Shown: piece after piece, positions 1 through 12,893 of the stretch
How the letters are laid out: each line of letters opens with the position of its first letter
How positions within the stretch are numbered: the stretch's first letter is position 1
From: Buddleja alternifolia
Lineage: Eukaryota > Streptophyta > Magnoliopsida > Lamiales > Scrophulariaceae
Assembly (NCBI GenBank): GCA_019426215.1
Contig: CM033394.1
Location: 15,830,195 to 15,894,194, forward strand
DNA length: 64,000 bases
Direction: 5' to 3'
The notes under the pieces: generated by a model
What the model was told of the DNA's origin: nothing
The model's input: only the letters and a program-made list of their open reading frames with translations
The model's database searches: none
Program-made: the position numbers and the translations under genes

Positions 1-145
1 TTCCGTTCATTGTAGTGGGAGTGCAATGGTTCAAAAAATGTAGTGGGAGCTAAGTTAAAATTAAGTCCTAATTTTACTTGGGTACAACATAATTATCTAA
101 TGAAATCTTGGTTTATTTTCTGCAGTCAATTATATCTCTCTCAAA

Positions 146-1199
146 ATGGTTAACCCACTATCAACAATGCTTGAGAAATATGTCCTCACTGGACCAAACT
201 ACAATGACTGGGTCAAGAAGTTAAGGGCTGGTCTCAAGAAAAAGTCACCTGAGCATATTTTAGAGCAAGATGACCCAACTCTACCTAGGGCTGAAGAAGG
301 AAAATATGTTCTGAAAGATTACAAAACATGGAACTCTGATGCTTATAGTGTCACTAGCTACATGTTGCAATTTCTGAGCAAAGACTTGAGACACATTCAT
401 TTGGATATGGATAGTCCCAAGTCAATCATGCTTCATTTGGAGGAGATGTTAAGGAACATGGAAAATCGATTCTGTATTATTTATCGAAGGAGTTTTTCCA
501 AACAAGAATTGGAGAGAATGATGAAGTGGTACCTAATGTTATGAACATGATATCCATGATAGGTAGGCTCCAAACTCTGGAAAGTTTCATGGATTTTCAT
601 TTGCAAGTAAATCTCATTGTCCAATCTCTTCCTAAATCTTTCTCTACTTTTGCCACTGACCTTGAGGTAGACAGACTTGTTTACATGCAAGCTCTTTTGA
701 GGAAATAAAGGGATGAAGATTTACCTCTGAATGGATTGCTCGGCATGAGGAATGCTTCTAACAACCATAAGAGAAGAAAGAAGCGCCCAAGAGTTGCAAG
801 AACATGTATCCACTGCCAGGAAGTGGATGACTGGAAGCGTGACTGTTCCAAGCTGAAAGCTGACATTACTTCAGGTATAGAACTTAATGTTTTGGAAACA
901 AATTGTTCTGTTACTATATTTTCATCTTCCTGGATTCTAGACTCTAGAGCTAGTGGTCACGTGTGTGTCTTGAATCAGGAGCTGAAAAGAAGTAAGAAGC
1001 TAGAGCAAGGAAAAGTGATGATAGATGTTGGCATCGGACATAGTGTAGTAGCCACACACATTGGCACCACTTCCATTAGATTATTTTCTGAACATTTATT
1101 ATTGTTAAACACTTGCCTTGTTTTGACCAATGGGCTAAAGAATAATGTATCTATTCTTGTTATGGTCAGGAAAGGATATTTATTTTCCTTTGTAAACAA
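146..1199 (+). pseudogene. Element A gag-protease remnant
   Basis: The Gag N-terminus reads from 146 to about 540, then shifts frame into 526-708 and again into 736-1199. The zinc knuckle near 804-845 has the copia CX2CX4HX4C spacing, but the histidine is replaced by Asp (CIHCQEVDDWKRDC). The aspartic protease motif that follows reads DSRAS instead of DSGAS, so the active-site glycine is gone. The reading stops where element B enters at 1200 and resumes after 11978 in the pre-integrase region. Two frameshifts plus damaged zinc and protease motifs mean no functional product. The family call is firm; the start at 146 is the first ATG of the conserved Gag pattern. Confidence 0.85.
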
Positions 1200-3316
1200 T
1201 GTTGGGATCGCGTTCAACCCCCGGGGATACCGTCGCAGCGGAATACATATAATTTCAAAAAATAAAGCGGAATCCCCGAAATTAGGGCTAGGTCGACATG
1301 GTACCATCGGATTTTAAAACTATCCTAGAGATAAGTTTACATGTGTTTACCTCTTGTAGACCTTAAAGCAACAACGTCTTTTTAAGCTACTCCCTGCTAC
1401 AGTCTTCGAATTGGTTTGCCCTAGCGCCCCAAGCGTTGCACCTATGAGATGTATACACACCCTAGCTTGTACCCTCAATTATCTCTACCAGTGCTAGCAA
1501 GGAGAATATCGAATCTTGGCTTTTTAGGAAAAAAGGGTTTGCAATTATTTAAGTGTTCATCGCACTCAACACATGAATTTGAAGAAATAATGTGAAAGGA
1601 AAATTGGGGGAAAAAAAAGACTTATGTATTTTTCAAATTCCTTTTCAATTCTTAAAACTTGATCCTTATTTAAAAGAAGGAAAATACACATATATATAGA
1701 GACCACCTAGGGTTAAAACCCTAGGTAGTGTACACGCCTCCTCTCCCTAAAAAATAGGGAGAGGCTTGTACATATATATATGTATATGGCAATTTTTCTT
1801 TTTCTTTTATTTTCTCTCCAAAAGTAGTTGGACTCCTTTCCAAGTAACAAGATATTACCATATCTAATAATATCCTAACATATATCTAATAAGATCATTC
1901 CTTATTAATTAGTTAACTTAACTAATTAAAGATCCTAATAAATATATTTGTAGAATATTAATTAATATATATTTTAAAAACTTGGTGAGCAAGATAAATC
2001 TTTCCACCAAATCCACATACACACATGTACAAGCCACACGTGCACTTATGTGTACATATATATATTATTTTATTTTCTTTCTCCTAATTAATTTATTAGT
2101 CCTTCCCAATTTAATATCCTAATATTAAATTATAGGACTATTAATTAACTAGTTAAATTAATTCCTTTTTTCCTTTGATTAATTAAATCCAATTAATTAA
2201 TCTCACCATAATTCACAAAGAATTAAATAGCCAATAGGTACTACACTAAGTTCTGTGTGTGACCCCTTAGGCTCGTTGTCAAGCTAGCAATAAGTCCCCA
2301 CAAGCTAGATTATTCTTACTAAATAATTAACTAGTCCTTGAATTAATTTCACCAATTTAATCCAAGGCACCTATTGGTCATGATTCGATGTCTAGCAACG
2401 TCGCCACGACCACCTAGATGTCAATGTTGAAAAGCAAATAACCTATCCGAGTTACGATCGTCATGTGAGTGGAATCCTTCATCAATTTCCCGTCCATGGT
2501 CTAGGGTATGGCGACGATCGAACCTAATAACCTTGGAAACTATGATTGTGTTGTGACATCTAATGGTCTAATCTTCGGATTCGGGATCACCAATCCCTCT
2601 CAGAAAACAATCGCTTTGATCAAAGGTTTTTCATGATCATTTAGATTCTCGCAATAGCATAGGAAAAGTCGAGTACTCGTGACCCTGGATGAATCCCTCT
2701 CCGACTGCCATTTGTTCCACCACACTACCAGACTATACCCAACATACACGCCGTATGACTCTCCTGACTATACCCAACATACACGCCGTATAGCTCTCCT
2801 GGAGTGCACGTGCATATCAAAGCAGAGTGGGTAGTGCCCTTTCCAAATAACACCTTAGGTCTGAGGATAAATTTCACACTACGAAACTCAAAGACTCCAT
2901 GTTCAACAGTACCAAATAGGAGTCCTTAAGCGGGGCCGTTCAATTCCATAATCCATTATGAAGCTTCATACATGTATTGCCATTCAAGGCATTGACAATG
3001 GAACGCGTCGACCTCTCGAAAGAGTTACATGTATGAACAAGTCTTGACGAGACCAGTGATATCCCACATCTCACAGCCTCTATGACTTGCAACAATATTT
3101 AGGATTACGGTCTTTGAGAGCATTCCATATGTTTTCCCTGCCCACCTTCCCTAACCAAATGTAGTTTATGGGATCTTTATCTATACTACCAATAGTTATA
3201 ACAATAAAAAGCATACCATTTAACAAAAGATTTAATATATTTAAAACAAGACTGTCATAGAATTTACATTTTAATATGGCTGAGCCTAAAACAATTGGCT
3301 CGTCGGGCACCTAACA
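1200..3316 (-). repeat. Element B 3' LTR (left copy)
   Basis: The LTR is 2117 bp and is bounded by TG...CA on both strands. It is homologous to 10254-11971 but keeps about 380 bp (about 1305-1695) that the right copy lacks. It also has a private 35-bp tandem duplication at 2731-2765/2766-2800. The AT-rich middle (1680-2240) has several TATA-like stretches. No coding sequence is present. Confidence 0.85.
2731..2800. repeat. 35-bp tandem duplication inside left LTR of B
   Basis: Two adjacent 35-bp units (2731-2765, 2766-2800) begin with gactatacccaac. They differ at a couple of bases (gtatgact versus gtatagct). The other LTR of B has a single unit at about 11416-11450, so the duplication arose after insertion. 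Confidence 0.8.
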
Positions 3317-3507
3317 CAATCAATCTCCAACTTGTCCTAGAGCCAGTTGCCCTTGTACGTTAGTCCCATCATTTCTAGATTGTTTTCCAATACACTTTGA
3401 CTCAGAGTCTTGGTGAAGGGGTCTGCTACGTTTTTCGTCGAGTCGACTCGTTCTACTCGGACGTCTCCTCTTTCTACTATCTCCCTAATGAGATGACATC
3501 GTCTTTA
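3317..3507 (-). pseudogene. Element B RNase H C-terminal remnant and PPT side
   Basis: This stretch lies between the left LTR and the solo LTR and continues element B's RNase H tail on the - strand. Next to the LTR the sense strand reads as a purine-rich stretch (aagttggagattg), a slightly decayed version of the copia polypurine tract seen intact in elements A and D. No open frame remains. Confidence 0.55.
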
Positions 3508-5349
3508 TGTTAGGATTATGCCCTCAGATGCCATAGAGGATAGAATATGTAGGGGGATCTATCTTGTATTGAACTTAAATCATAATTTATAAAAGGCATT
3601 ACTTAGTTTTTCACTTAATTCTTATCGGCATCTGTAAGTTGTGTAAAAACGGTTTGCCCTTGTTTTCAGTGTGATCCCTCTACTTCCTATAGGATAGGAA
3701 GATAGGCACTAGAGAGATCGACCTTGATTACTAAAACTAGTTCGCAAGCTATATGAAGTCTTTAATGGGCAAATAAAGACTTCGAATACTTGTACAATCT
3801 TAGCTCTGACATGGGAGTGCCTGTCTGGTATCATAGGATGATAGGAGATTGAGATTGTAGACACGTCAGTGGAACTGATATGCTCGAACACGACTTGCAT
3901 TGGTTCCATCACATGGGTTTTCACTCTGTGACTGTCAATGATAGAACTAATTATACGTAATAGGTATGTGTGAACCTTTGACTTGAAGTATCAGGCTGAA
4001 GATGAACTTGTGACGTCAAGTCTTTCACTAGAGTAGTTAGACTCAATTCACCCGTTGGTGGGGTCGACCTCGAAATGCAAACTTGATGGGCAAGTGGTAG
4101 TCTTAGCAGATATCTAATAGGGGATTTGTTCTTTCATAAGTGAATGAGATTGTACCCTATGTGATTATAGATAAATATAGATCAAAGTCTTTGGCCAAAG
4201 CAAAAGAGATGATCGTGCTAGGCACTAAATCAATCTCAATGATCTCGTATTATTATAATTAATACATATGGTCAAGTCGGTGAGTTTGACAAAGCCATGA
4301 CTCTCACTTGACCGGGGAACGTGAACAAAGGGTTTAAACTTATACGGTATTTACGATTGGAAAGGTTGCAGAATGATCATATCATTCATTTTTGTTTGGG
4401 TTACGAAGTGGGCCACCTGACTGGCTAAGTGTTACCCACTTCCTTTGGTTTCCTCTCATTGCCAAACGAAACAAACCTAAAGAGTCACGCTAAAGGATCG
4501 ACAAAGAAAAATAAAAAAAGAATTTTTATTTTCTTATAGGAGTCTTAATTTATTGGATAAATTAAATTATTAATTATTCATTAGATGAAATAATTAATTA
4601 TATAGATAAGATTAATTATAGGAGTCTTAATTTATTGGATAAATTAAATTATTAATTATTCATTAGATGAAATAATTAATTATATGGATAAGATTAATTA
4701 TTAATTAATTTCCTAGCGAAATATATTGATGAATTAATTTATCTAATTAATTAGATTATTTAATTAATTTATTTATTTATTAGATATAATAAATTATTAA
4801 TTGAAATAAGAAATTAATTAAAAAAAATAAATCCCGGGCTTCTAGAAGGCGTCCAAAGTGGACGCTAATGGGCCTAAGTGGGCATCCATGTGATGCCCCA
4901 ATTTAGGGGCTCTTTTGTTTTGGCTTGTTCAATAAGTTACGAGGTATATAAGGACTCTTTGACTTTGAACAAGTAAGAGATTATCATAACTCTCCTGGAA
5001 GAACGAAGAAAATATTCCTCCCCTCTCTAATAACCCTAGATAGAAGAAGTGGGAATTTTTCGATTGTTGATTCGTGCGTGACAATTTAGAGACGACGTAC
5101 TTTCATTGTTCGGATCAAGTTCAAGTTTTGAAGATAAAATCAAAGGATTGAAGATTTGAAAACTTCAAGGTTTCGAATTTGGTGGAAGAAGAAAGATTAT
5201 CCAACAACTTTGTTTTAACGAGTAAGTTTTATTCATTAAGTTTATCGTGCAATTTGAATATGCGATCATTGAATTCAACGTTGGGTTTAAAATAAAAATT
5301 TTTGAAATCCTTTCCGCTGCGTTTATGTTATTTATCGCGAAACCCAACA
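3508..5349 (+). repeat. Solo copia LTR inserted in element B
   Basis: The 1842-bp LTR starts TGTTAGG and ends CCCAACA. It is flanked by a near-perfect 5-bp target duplication (cttta at 3503-3507, ctttg at 5350-5354). Removing it restores B's RNase H coding line. It contains no pol sequence. It shares blocks with the 3' LTR of element A in the same orientation, for example the 'gagtttgac.aa.ccatgactctcacttga' region, so it comes from a related copia family. It was left by LTR-LTR recombination. Confidence 0.88.
4537..4700. repeat. 82-bp tandem duplication in the solo LTR
   Basis: Two AT-rich units of about 82 bp (4537-4618, 4619-4700), each starting ataggagtcttaattt, are identical apart from about one base (tatagata versus tatggata). 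Such high identity suggests a recent duplication, possibly replication slippage. Confidence 0.85.
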
Positions 5350-5353
5350 CTTT

Positions 5354-6764
5354 GAATATGTTTGGATCTTTGGTGAGACCTAGGCTCTTTTGATATAGCT
5401 ATTGCTCCATTGTTATCACAGTACAACAGTACCGGATTTACAATGGAGGGAACTACCTCCAACTCATGGATGAAGTTCCTCATCCAAACAGCTTCCTTAG
5501 CCGCTTCAGCAGCAACTATATACTCAGCTTCTGTGGTGGAGTCAGCTGTCGTCTCCTACTTGGAGCTCTTCCAGTTTACAGCTCCTCCATTGAGTATAAA
5601 CACATATCCGTGTAGCATTCTAGTGTGTAAGATCTTCCGGATATCGATTTAAGATAGTCTAAGCCAACCTGAAAACTAGAATCTGTGTAGCATTCTAGTT
5701 CCAATTTTCCTCCGCCGTATACTAGAAAAAGATCTTGAGTACGTCTCAAGTACTTTAGAATCATCTTCACGGCAGTCCAGTGGTCCTCCCCTGGATTCGA
5801 CTGGAACCGGCTTGCAATACTAAGTGCATAAGCCACATCCGGTCTAGTACATAGCATAGCATACATAATGCTACCTATCACCAAAGCATATGGAATTCTT
5901 GACATTCTCTCTCTTTCTTCGAGTGTCCTTGGTGACATCGATTTAGTGAGATGGATTCCATGACCGGCTAGAAGAAATCCTCTTTGGAATCTCCCATACT
6001 GAATCTATTCAAGATTCGTTCTATGTACTTAGATTGGGAGAGTCCTGGCAACCTATTTTCCCTTTGTCGATATATCTTCATACCAAGAACATAGGATGCT
6101 TCTCCCATATCTTTCATTGAAAATTGGGTCGACAACCAACCCTTCGTTGATTGTAACATTCCTACATCATTTCTAATTAGAACAATGTCATCAACGTAGA
6201 GTATCAAGAAACTTATGGCTCTCCTACTAACTTTCTTGTACACACATGGTTCAAAACCATTCTTGATGTAGCCGTATTCTTTTACAGCTTTATCAAATCT
6301 CAAATTCTAGCTTCGGGAAGCTTGCTTCAAGCCATAAATGGATCCTTGCAGCTTGCACACCTTGTGCTCACTCCCACTGGATTTGAAGCCCTCCTGCTAT
6401 TCCATATAAATTTCTTCATCAATGTTTCCATTGAGGAAAGCCGTTTTCACATCTATCTGCCAAATCTCATAATTGAGATATGCAGATATAGCCATTAGAA
6501 TCCTAATTGACTTGGTCATCGCGACTGGCGAAAAAGTCTTCTCATAGTCAATTCCTTGCCTTTGAGTATAACCTTTCGCCACCAAGCGAGCCTTAAAGGT
6601 TTAACCTCTCCATCTACTCCTAACTTGCGTTTGTATACCCATTTGCAACAAATGTCCTTAATGCCAAGTGGTGGGTATACCAAGGTCCAAACCTTGTTGG
6701 AGTACATGGATTCAATTTCAGATTCCATGGCTTCAGACCATTTTCCCAAATCCTTATCAGACAT
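5354..6764 (-). pseudogene. Element B reverse transcriptase-RNase H remnant
   Basis: Right to left on the - strand: RT fingers/palm (6764-6397, KWVYKRKLG.DGEV and [11 protein letters not shown]), the catalytic YVDD with LILYVDDIVLI (6303-5968), the connection with CTRPDVAYAL (5938-5700), and the start of RNase H (to 5354). The rest lies beyond the solo LTR. Frameshifts separate the three blocks. A local duplication (around 5600-5690) repeats an ECYTD segment. The YVDD is intact, but the chain cannot be made in one piece. RT would copy element RNA in cytoplasmic virus-like particles. Confidence 0.88.
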
Positions 6765-7283
6765 TGCCTAGTCATAAGACGTTGGATCTTCATCCAATAC
6801 GAGGTTCTCCTTCTTGCCTTTCAGCAAAAGGCCATAGTACCTCTCAGGCTATCTCAGGATCCTTTCGGATCTCCATGGAGGTGGATTTTATGTACTAACA
6901 ATTTCTGGTTCATCTTGCTTCTCATTCACTGCCAGTGGTATTTGTGTTTCTTGAGTTTCCTCAAGTTCTATCACTCTATCTATGCTCCCACTAGAGAGTT
7001 GCTTCCCCAGGAACACAACGTTCCTTGAAACAATTACCTTTTGTTCCAAGGTGTGATAGAAGTAGTACCTCTAGGACTCCTTAGGGTAGCCCAAAAACCT
7101 ACAAAAAGTAGATCTTGAATCTAACTAATCTCCCACTAGCTGCTTGACATGAGCAGCACATCCCCATACTTTTAGGTATTTCTATGAGGGTGGTTTGCTA
7201 TGCCATATCTTATAAGGCACTTCAGGTAAACTCTTTGACGAAAATCTATTTAATAGATAGGTCATCGTCTCCAGGGCAAAGCC
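6765..7283 (-). pseudogene. Element B integrase-RT linker, decayed
   Basis: The stretch joins B's integrase to its RT on the - strand. Short recognisable pieces of the copia post-integrase region remain, but no open frame longer than a few dozen codons. It is broken by frameshifts and stops. Confidence 0.55.
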
Positions 7284-8609
7284 CTAGAGGTACATCGATA
7301 AATATGTGGACAACATCATTGATCGAACCATGTCCATAAATGTGCAGTTTCTCCGCTCAGACACACCATTTAATTGTGGCGTTCCAGGAGATGTCCATTG
7401 AGAGAGAATCCCAATCTCTTTCAAGTAATCCAAGAACTCACCGGACAAGTATTCTCCTCCTCGATCAAATCGAAGAGTTTTAATACTTTTTCCAGTTTGT
7501 TTCTCTACTTCATTTCTAAATTCTTTGAACTTATCAAAGGCCTCAGATTTGTACTTAATATGATACAAATAACCATACTTAGAATAATCGTCTGTAAAGG
7601 TTATGAAGTAAGAATAGTTCCCTAATGCACTAACACTGAGAGGTCCACACACATCTGTGTGAACTAACTCAAGCAAATTCTTGGAACGTTCCATTGGGCC
7701 TCCAAATGGTGACTTTGTCATTTTACCTTTTAGACAAGATTCACAAGTTGGTAGTTCCTCCTCTTCATCAAGCTCGAGGAAACTCGACAACTTGCGAATC
7801 CTATCCTTCGATGCATGACCAAGCCTAGCATGCGAGATTTGTGCATTAGGTCGATCATCAGATTTACGCTTTCCCGTGTTTATTGTTTGAACAGTAAGAG
7901 AATTAGTATACGGGTAAACATAAAGATTGTTATACATGCATGCTCTCATGATTAATTTAGAACCATAAAACATTGAACAAATACCATTATTTATATTAAA
8001 AAAAAAACTTTGTTTGTCCAATACGGAAATGGAAATAAGGTTCTTTAAAATAAACCTATTACTATCCTCAAGAACTAAAACAACGTTTCCAACAGCCTTT
8101 GCAGGGACAGAGGCTCCATTAGCCATTCTCAAGAGCATGTCCCTGTCATTTAGCTCTCTGCTTCTAGACAGCACCTGCAAGTCATTGCAAAGGTGAGTAC
8201 CACAGCCGGTGTCAAACACCCAAGAAGCATGGTTAATCGACAAATTAACCTCAACAATAAACACACCTTCTTTGTGGCTTTTGAAGGTAGCAGGACAATT
8301 CTTGCTCAAGCGTTCCATCCCATGATAATGAATGCAATCACCCTTTGGCGTTTTGTCTCCAAATGTTCTATCCAACTCATCAGCGATATCCTTGGTTAGT
8401 TTGATCTTTCCATATCTCTCAATCATATGATCAGACATCATAGGCAATATGAAAGATCGAACATAAGCCTCATCATTGATTTGCTTTGTCCAGTACTCCA
8501 AAGTACGAGCACGAGTTGCAGGTTTAGGTCTAGTCGGGATTTCTTCTTTGACTATATAGTCAAACTTGTTTCTTTTGAGAATCCATAGACATGTATAAAT
8601 GATATCCAT
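7284..8609 (-). pseudogene. Element B Gag-protease-integrase fusion ORF (441 aa)
   Basis: One 441-codon frame holds a short Gag tail (residues 1-90), a damaged zinc knuckle at about 93-106 (CIHYHGMERLSKNC; the second Cys is Tyr and the His is Arg), protease (FDTG, about 132), the HHCC zinc domain (H..H..CESC, about 260-295) and the integrase core with HTDVC, FTDDYSK and DRGGEY supplying the D,D,E triad. Most of Gag between the N-terminal helix region and the knuckle is deleted, so the frame is much shorter than a normal copia polyprotein. It ends by frameshift after the core. ATG at 8609 is simply the first in frame. Confidence 0.88.
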
Positions 8610-10237
8610 GATAATACTGTGTAAAATGCGATAAACGAAAAATGACCATTAGCATTTAGTTCTAACATATATTCACATGCAATTTAGGAATTTTAAATAT
8701 ACATATGTTTTCCCACTTAACTTGACGAAATCCATCACCCAAAATTGACAGAATACGGGAAATTCAAAATCTCGAGTGGGCTTGAGCGTCAAATGCCCCA
8801 ACCTCATCCCACGACTCATGGTCAATGGGCGGCAACATTGAACAGGCACGATGACCCTATCCACATCCAGGTGGTTCTCGACATGTTTGTCTCACATTTC
8901 ATGTACGCCTCGAGAACACGACGCAACCGTACACTAATTTGTGTTTAAGTCCGACCCATGAAATTCTCACGCAATAACAGTGCCCAGGGAGTCCCATGAC
9001 TCTTGGTCGACCCCTGGGTAGACCGAGATCTATGTGCACTTCTAGTATGACCGCCTGTCATAGTAGAAGGCCTAGTTGTGAGATTACTACACTAAACTTT
9101 GCCACCATCCCACGACTCATTGTCAATGATGACTAGCCGAGCTATTCTCTCTCACATCTAATGATGGAAGGAACTAGACCTAATCAAGGAGCTTCCAGGC
9201 CCCCCGATTTATCCATTTTAGGACTTAATATGGATTAAGGGGTTTTCCGAAACAAGGTCTCACACTTTTTCAATTACTTATCTTTCTTAGGTGATCATGC
9301 ATACATGCATAACGTTCATTACCTAAGAAGACAAGTAATCATGCATAAAGCGGTAAATGTGATCTTAGTCAAGCCATTATTTAAACACCCTAGGCCATTA
9401 AGATGCTGACCATTATAATCTGAGGACTTCAAATTATAAAACAACTGTTCTATGGCTCGATCCGGATCACCACATAATTACATAAACATGCTATCATGCA
9501 AATATGAATTAATATTCACTGTCTTTAATTAAAAATGATCTAATTAATTAATGGATCCAAAGACTCTAATTTCTAAAAACCAATTTTAGAAATTTCCAAG
9601 AAAAGTCACACATTTCAAATTAATCTAAAAAGATTTTTCAAAAAACCCAATTTTATTCAATTCCGAAAATTAATAAATCCCATTTTATTTCAATTCTCAA
9701 AATTAAATAAAAAGATTCCAATTTTGAAAATCCAATTTTAGAATAAACTTTAAATAATTTTAATTTGAGATTCAAAACTTAATTTTACAAAATCACAAAT
9801 TAGGGTTGCGCTTTTAATTTAATTGCAAAAAATGACCCATGGCCTAAAACACAATTATCATGAAAAAAATCTGGAAGTTGGGGAAAACAGAAATCGACCT
9901 CTAGGTCAAAATCACGGAGAGCCGCCTTCATGAACCGTCGTACGCAACGGTGCGTGGCTGAACACGGCGCGTGCATGCTGTACGCGCTGCTATTCAGCAG
10001 CCACTGCTGTCGTCGTCGTACAGCGGCGGCGCTATTCCGGTTGCACAGCCATGCGACGCCGACCCCTCCATTTTCCCTCTTCTTTTTTTAAACATAAAAA
10101 TGCAACCCTCGATTTTCAGATTAATATCAAATCTACGAACCCAAAAATTAAACAGAAAATCCAACCAATCCCAATATGCAATAAAACTAATTTTAAAGCA
10201 TATAAAATATGAAAAGAATCTGAGCCATGTCTTAACC
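8610..10237 (-). other. Element B 5' leader
   Basis: This is non-coding sequence between the primer site and the Gag remnant. The 3' half is AT-rich. The part nearest the primer site (about 9915-10070) is GC-rich with repeated CGTCGTACG/GCGCG-type words that could fold. Element D has a similar GC-rich patch in the same position. The overlapping ORFs at 9971-10361 follow from that composition and are not supported as genes. Confidence 0.6.
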
Positions 10238-10252
10238 TTGGCTTTGATACCA
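10238..10252 (-). other. Element B primer binding site
   Basis: The - strand reads TGGTATCAAAGCCAA immediately next to the right LTR. This complements the 3' end of plant initiator tRNA-Met with one change from the common TGGTATCAGAGC. It fixes the element's orientation and shows that the right LTR is the 5' LTR. Confidence 0.85.
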
Positions 10253-10253
10253 C

Positions 10254-10626
10254 TGTTGCGATCGCGTTCAACCCCCGAGGATACCAGCGCAGCGGAATAC
10301 ATATAATTTCAAAAAATAAAGCGAAATCCCCAAAATTAGGGTTAGGCCGACTTGGTACCATATAGAGACCACCTAGGGTTAAAACCCTAGGTGTTGTACA
10401 CGCCTCCTCTCCCTAAAAAATAGGGAGAGGCGTGTACATATATATATGTATATGGCAATTTTCCTTTTTCTTTTGTTCTCTCTCCACAAATAGTTGGACT
10501 TCTTTCCAACTAACAAGATATTATCATATCTAATAATATCCTAACATATATATAATAAGATCCTTCCTTATTAATTAGTTACCTTAACTAATTAAAGATC
10601 CTAATAAATATATTTGTAGAATATTA

Positions 10627-10661
<35 letters not shown>

Positions 10662-11971
10662 ACAAACTGGGTGAGCAAGATAAATCATTCCACCAAATCC
10701 ACATACACATGTACACACCACACGGGCACTTATGTGCACATATATATATTATTTTATTTTCGTTCTCCTAATTAATTAATTCGTCCTTCCCAATTTAATA
10801 TCCTAATATTAAATTATAGGACTATTAATTAACTAGTTAAATTAATTCCTTTTTCCTTTGATTAATTAAATCCAATTAATTAATCCCACCATAATTCACA
10901 AAGAATTAAATAGCCAATAGGTACTACACTAAGTTATGTGTGTGACCACTCAAGCTCGTTGTCAAGCTAGCAATAAGTCCCCACAAGCTAGATTAATTAT
11001 TCTAAATAATTAATTAGTCCTTGAATTAATCTCACCAAATTAATCCAAGACGCCTATTGGTCATGGTTCGATGTCTAGCAACGTCGCAATGACTACCTAG
11101 ATGTCAATGATGAAAAGCAAATAACCTATCCCAGTTACGATCGTCATGTGAGTGGAATCCTTCATCAATTTCCCGTCCATGGTCTAGGGTATGGCGACGA
11201 TCGAACCCTAATAACTATGGAAACTACGACTGTGTTGTGACATCTAATGATCCAGTCTTCAGATCCGGGATCACCAATCCCTCTCAGAAAACAATCGCTT
11301 TGATCAAAGGCTTTTCATGATCATTTAGATTCTCGCAACAGGATAGGAAAAGCCGGGTACTAGTGACCCTGGATGAATCCATCTCCGACTGCCATTTGTT
11401 CAACCACACTACCAGACTATACCCAACATACACGCCATATGACTCTTCTGGAGTGCAAAGAGCATATCAAAGCAGAGTAGGTAGTGCCCTTTCCAAATGA
11501 CATCTTAGGTCTGAGGAGTAATCTCACACTACGAAACTCAAGGACTCCATGTTCGACAACGCTAAATATGAGTCCTGAAGCGGGGCCGTTCAATTCCATA
11601 ATCCATTATGAATCTCCATACATGTATTGCCATTCAAGGCATCGACAATGGAACGCGTCGACCTCTCGAAAGAGTTACATGTATGAACAAGACTTGACGA
11701 GGCCAGTGATATCCCACATCTCACAACCTTTATGACTTGGAACAATTTTTAGGATTACGATCTTTGAAAGCATTCCATATGTTTTCCCTAACACCTCCCC
11801 TAACCATATGTAATCCATGGGATCTTTATCTATACTACCAATAGTTATATTATAACGATAAAGAAGCATACCATTTAACAAAAGATTTAATGTATTTAAA
11901 ACAAGACTGTCATAGTGTTTACATTTTAATATGGCTGAGCCCAAAACAATTAGCTCGCCGAGCACCTAACA
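10254..11971 (-). repeat. Element B 5' LTR (right copy)
   Basis: The LTR is 1718 bp and homologous to 1200-3316 but lacks about 380 bp near its - strand 3' end (junction around 10360). It has an expanded (TA)n run at 10632-10660. The ends are TG...CA. The two LTRs differ by indels and many substitutions, so the insertion is not recent. Confidence 0.85.
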
Positions 11972-11977
11972 CTATTA

Positions 11978-12893
11978 AATAATTCTTGCGACATTTATTT
12001 TAGAAATGAATGTGTTGGAAATGCGTCTTTAATAAATGGTTTATACTATATTAATGTCCAAAATACTTGTAATGTAAATGCTGTAACAAGAAAACGCGAT
12101 TTGTATGACACAAACCTAAGACAACTCTGGCATTTAAGACTAGGTCATGTCGGGGATTATAAACTACATGAGTTAGAAAATGATGGAGTCCTAGACTTGT
12201 TGGGATCAGATCCTTATCCCACTTGTGAGTCTTATATCCAAGGCAAGATGATCAAATCCCCCTTCACAGGGAAATTTGAAAGGGCTTCTGAAGTCTTATG
12301 ATTGGTTCATACAGATGTGTGTGGTCCTTTTGGAAATGTGGCCTGCGTTGGTTTTCAGTACTTCATTACATTTACCGATGACCATTCTATGTATGGCTAC
12401 ATGTATTTGATAAAGTACAAGTCTGAATCATTAGAAAGGTTCATTGAATTCAAGACCTTGGTCGAAAACCAAACCGGACATGATATTAAGGCGCTTCGGT
12501 CTGACCGAGGTGGCGAGTATATGAGTGCCGAATTTGACCAGTTCTTAAGAGAACATAGCATACTGTTGTAGCTAACTCCTCCAGCCACTCCACAATTAAA
12601 TGGCATAGCAGAGCGAAGGAGTCGAACTCTGTTAGACATGGTTCGATCCATGCTCAGCTACACGGATTTGCCCATTTCATTGTGGGGGCATGCATTGCTT
12701 ACAATTGCTCACATTTTGAACAAGTGTCCCTCCAAGTCTGTTCCTCACACACCGTATCAGATATGGCGTGGAAGGAAGCCTAATCTGAAGCACTTAAGGA
12801 TATGGGGTTGCCCTACCTATGTGAAAAAGACCAATGCCGAGAAGTTGGAGGCTAGGTCTTTGAAAAGACGATTCGTTGGATATCCCTAGAATT
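11978..12893 (+). pseudogene. Element A pre-integrase and integrase
   Basis: The coding line of element A resumes just after element B. The HHCC zinc domain starts at about 12125 (WHLRLGH...CESYIQGK; the second Cys of CESC is Tyr). The integrase core follows with HTDVC (about 12306), FTDDHS (about 12375) and DRGGEY (about 12505). A stop near 12301 and another at 12569-12571 (a Gln codon turned to TAG) interrupt it. A stop at about 12888 ends the GYP..SMGY region. The D,D,E residues are all present. Integrase would insert the cDNA in the nucleus; this copy cannot be translated whole. Confidence 0.87.

Larger units (their letters stand above)
1200..11971 (-). mobile_element. Ty1/copia retrotransposon B, inserted in A
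   Basis: Two homologous LTRs (1200-3316 and 10254-11971) flank a - strand copia body. The primer binding site lies just inside the right LTR and the Gag/protease/integrase/RT/RNase H coding runs right to left. LTR ends are TGTTAGG...CAACA. The flanks read aacaa on the left and, after six extra bases (ctatta), aataa on the right, so the target duplication is imperfect. Element A's reading frame picks up again at the right flank. The body carries a solo LTR at 3508-5349. Internal deletions and many stops make B inactive. Confidence 0.9.

Noticed and set aside
9971..10361. Overlapping ORFs left of element B's right LTR
   Set aside because: They span leader, primer site and LTR and exist on both strands, so they are chance frames.
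10620..10665. (TA)n run as a possible origin or promoter
   Set aside because: It is a microsatellite expansion in one LTR of B. The other LTR lacks the expansion, so no function is implied.
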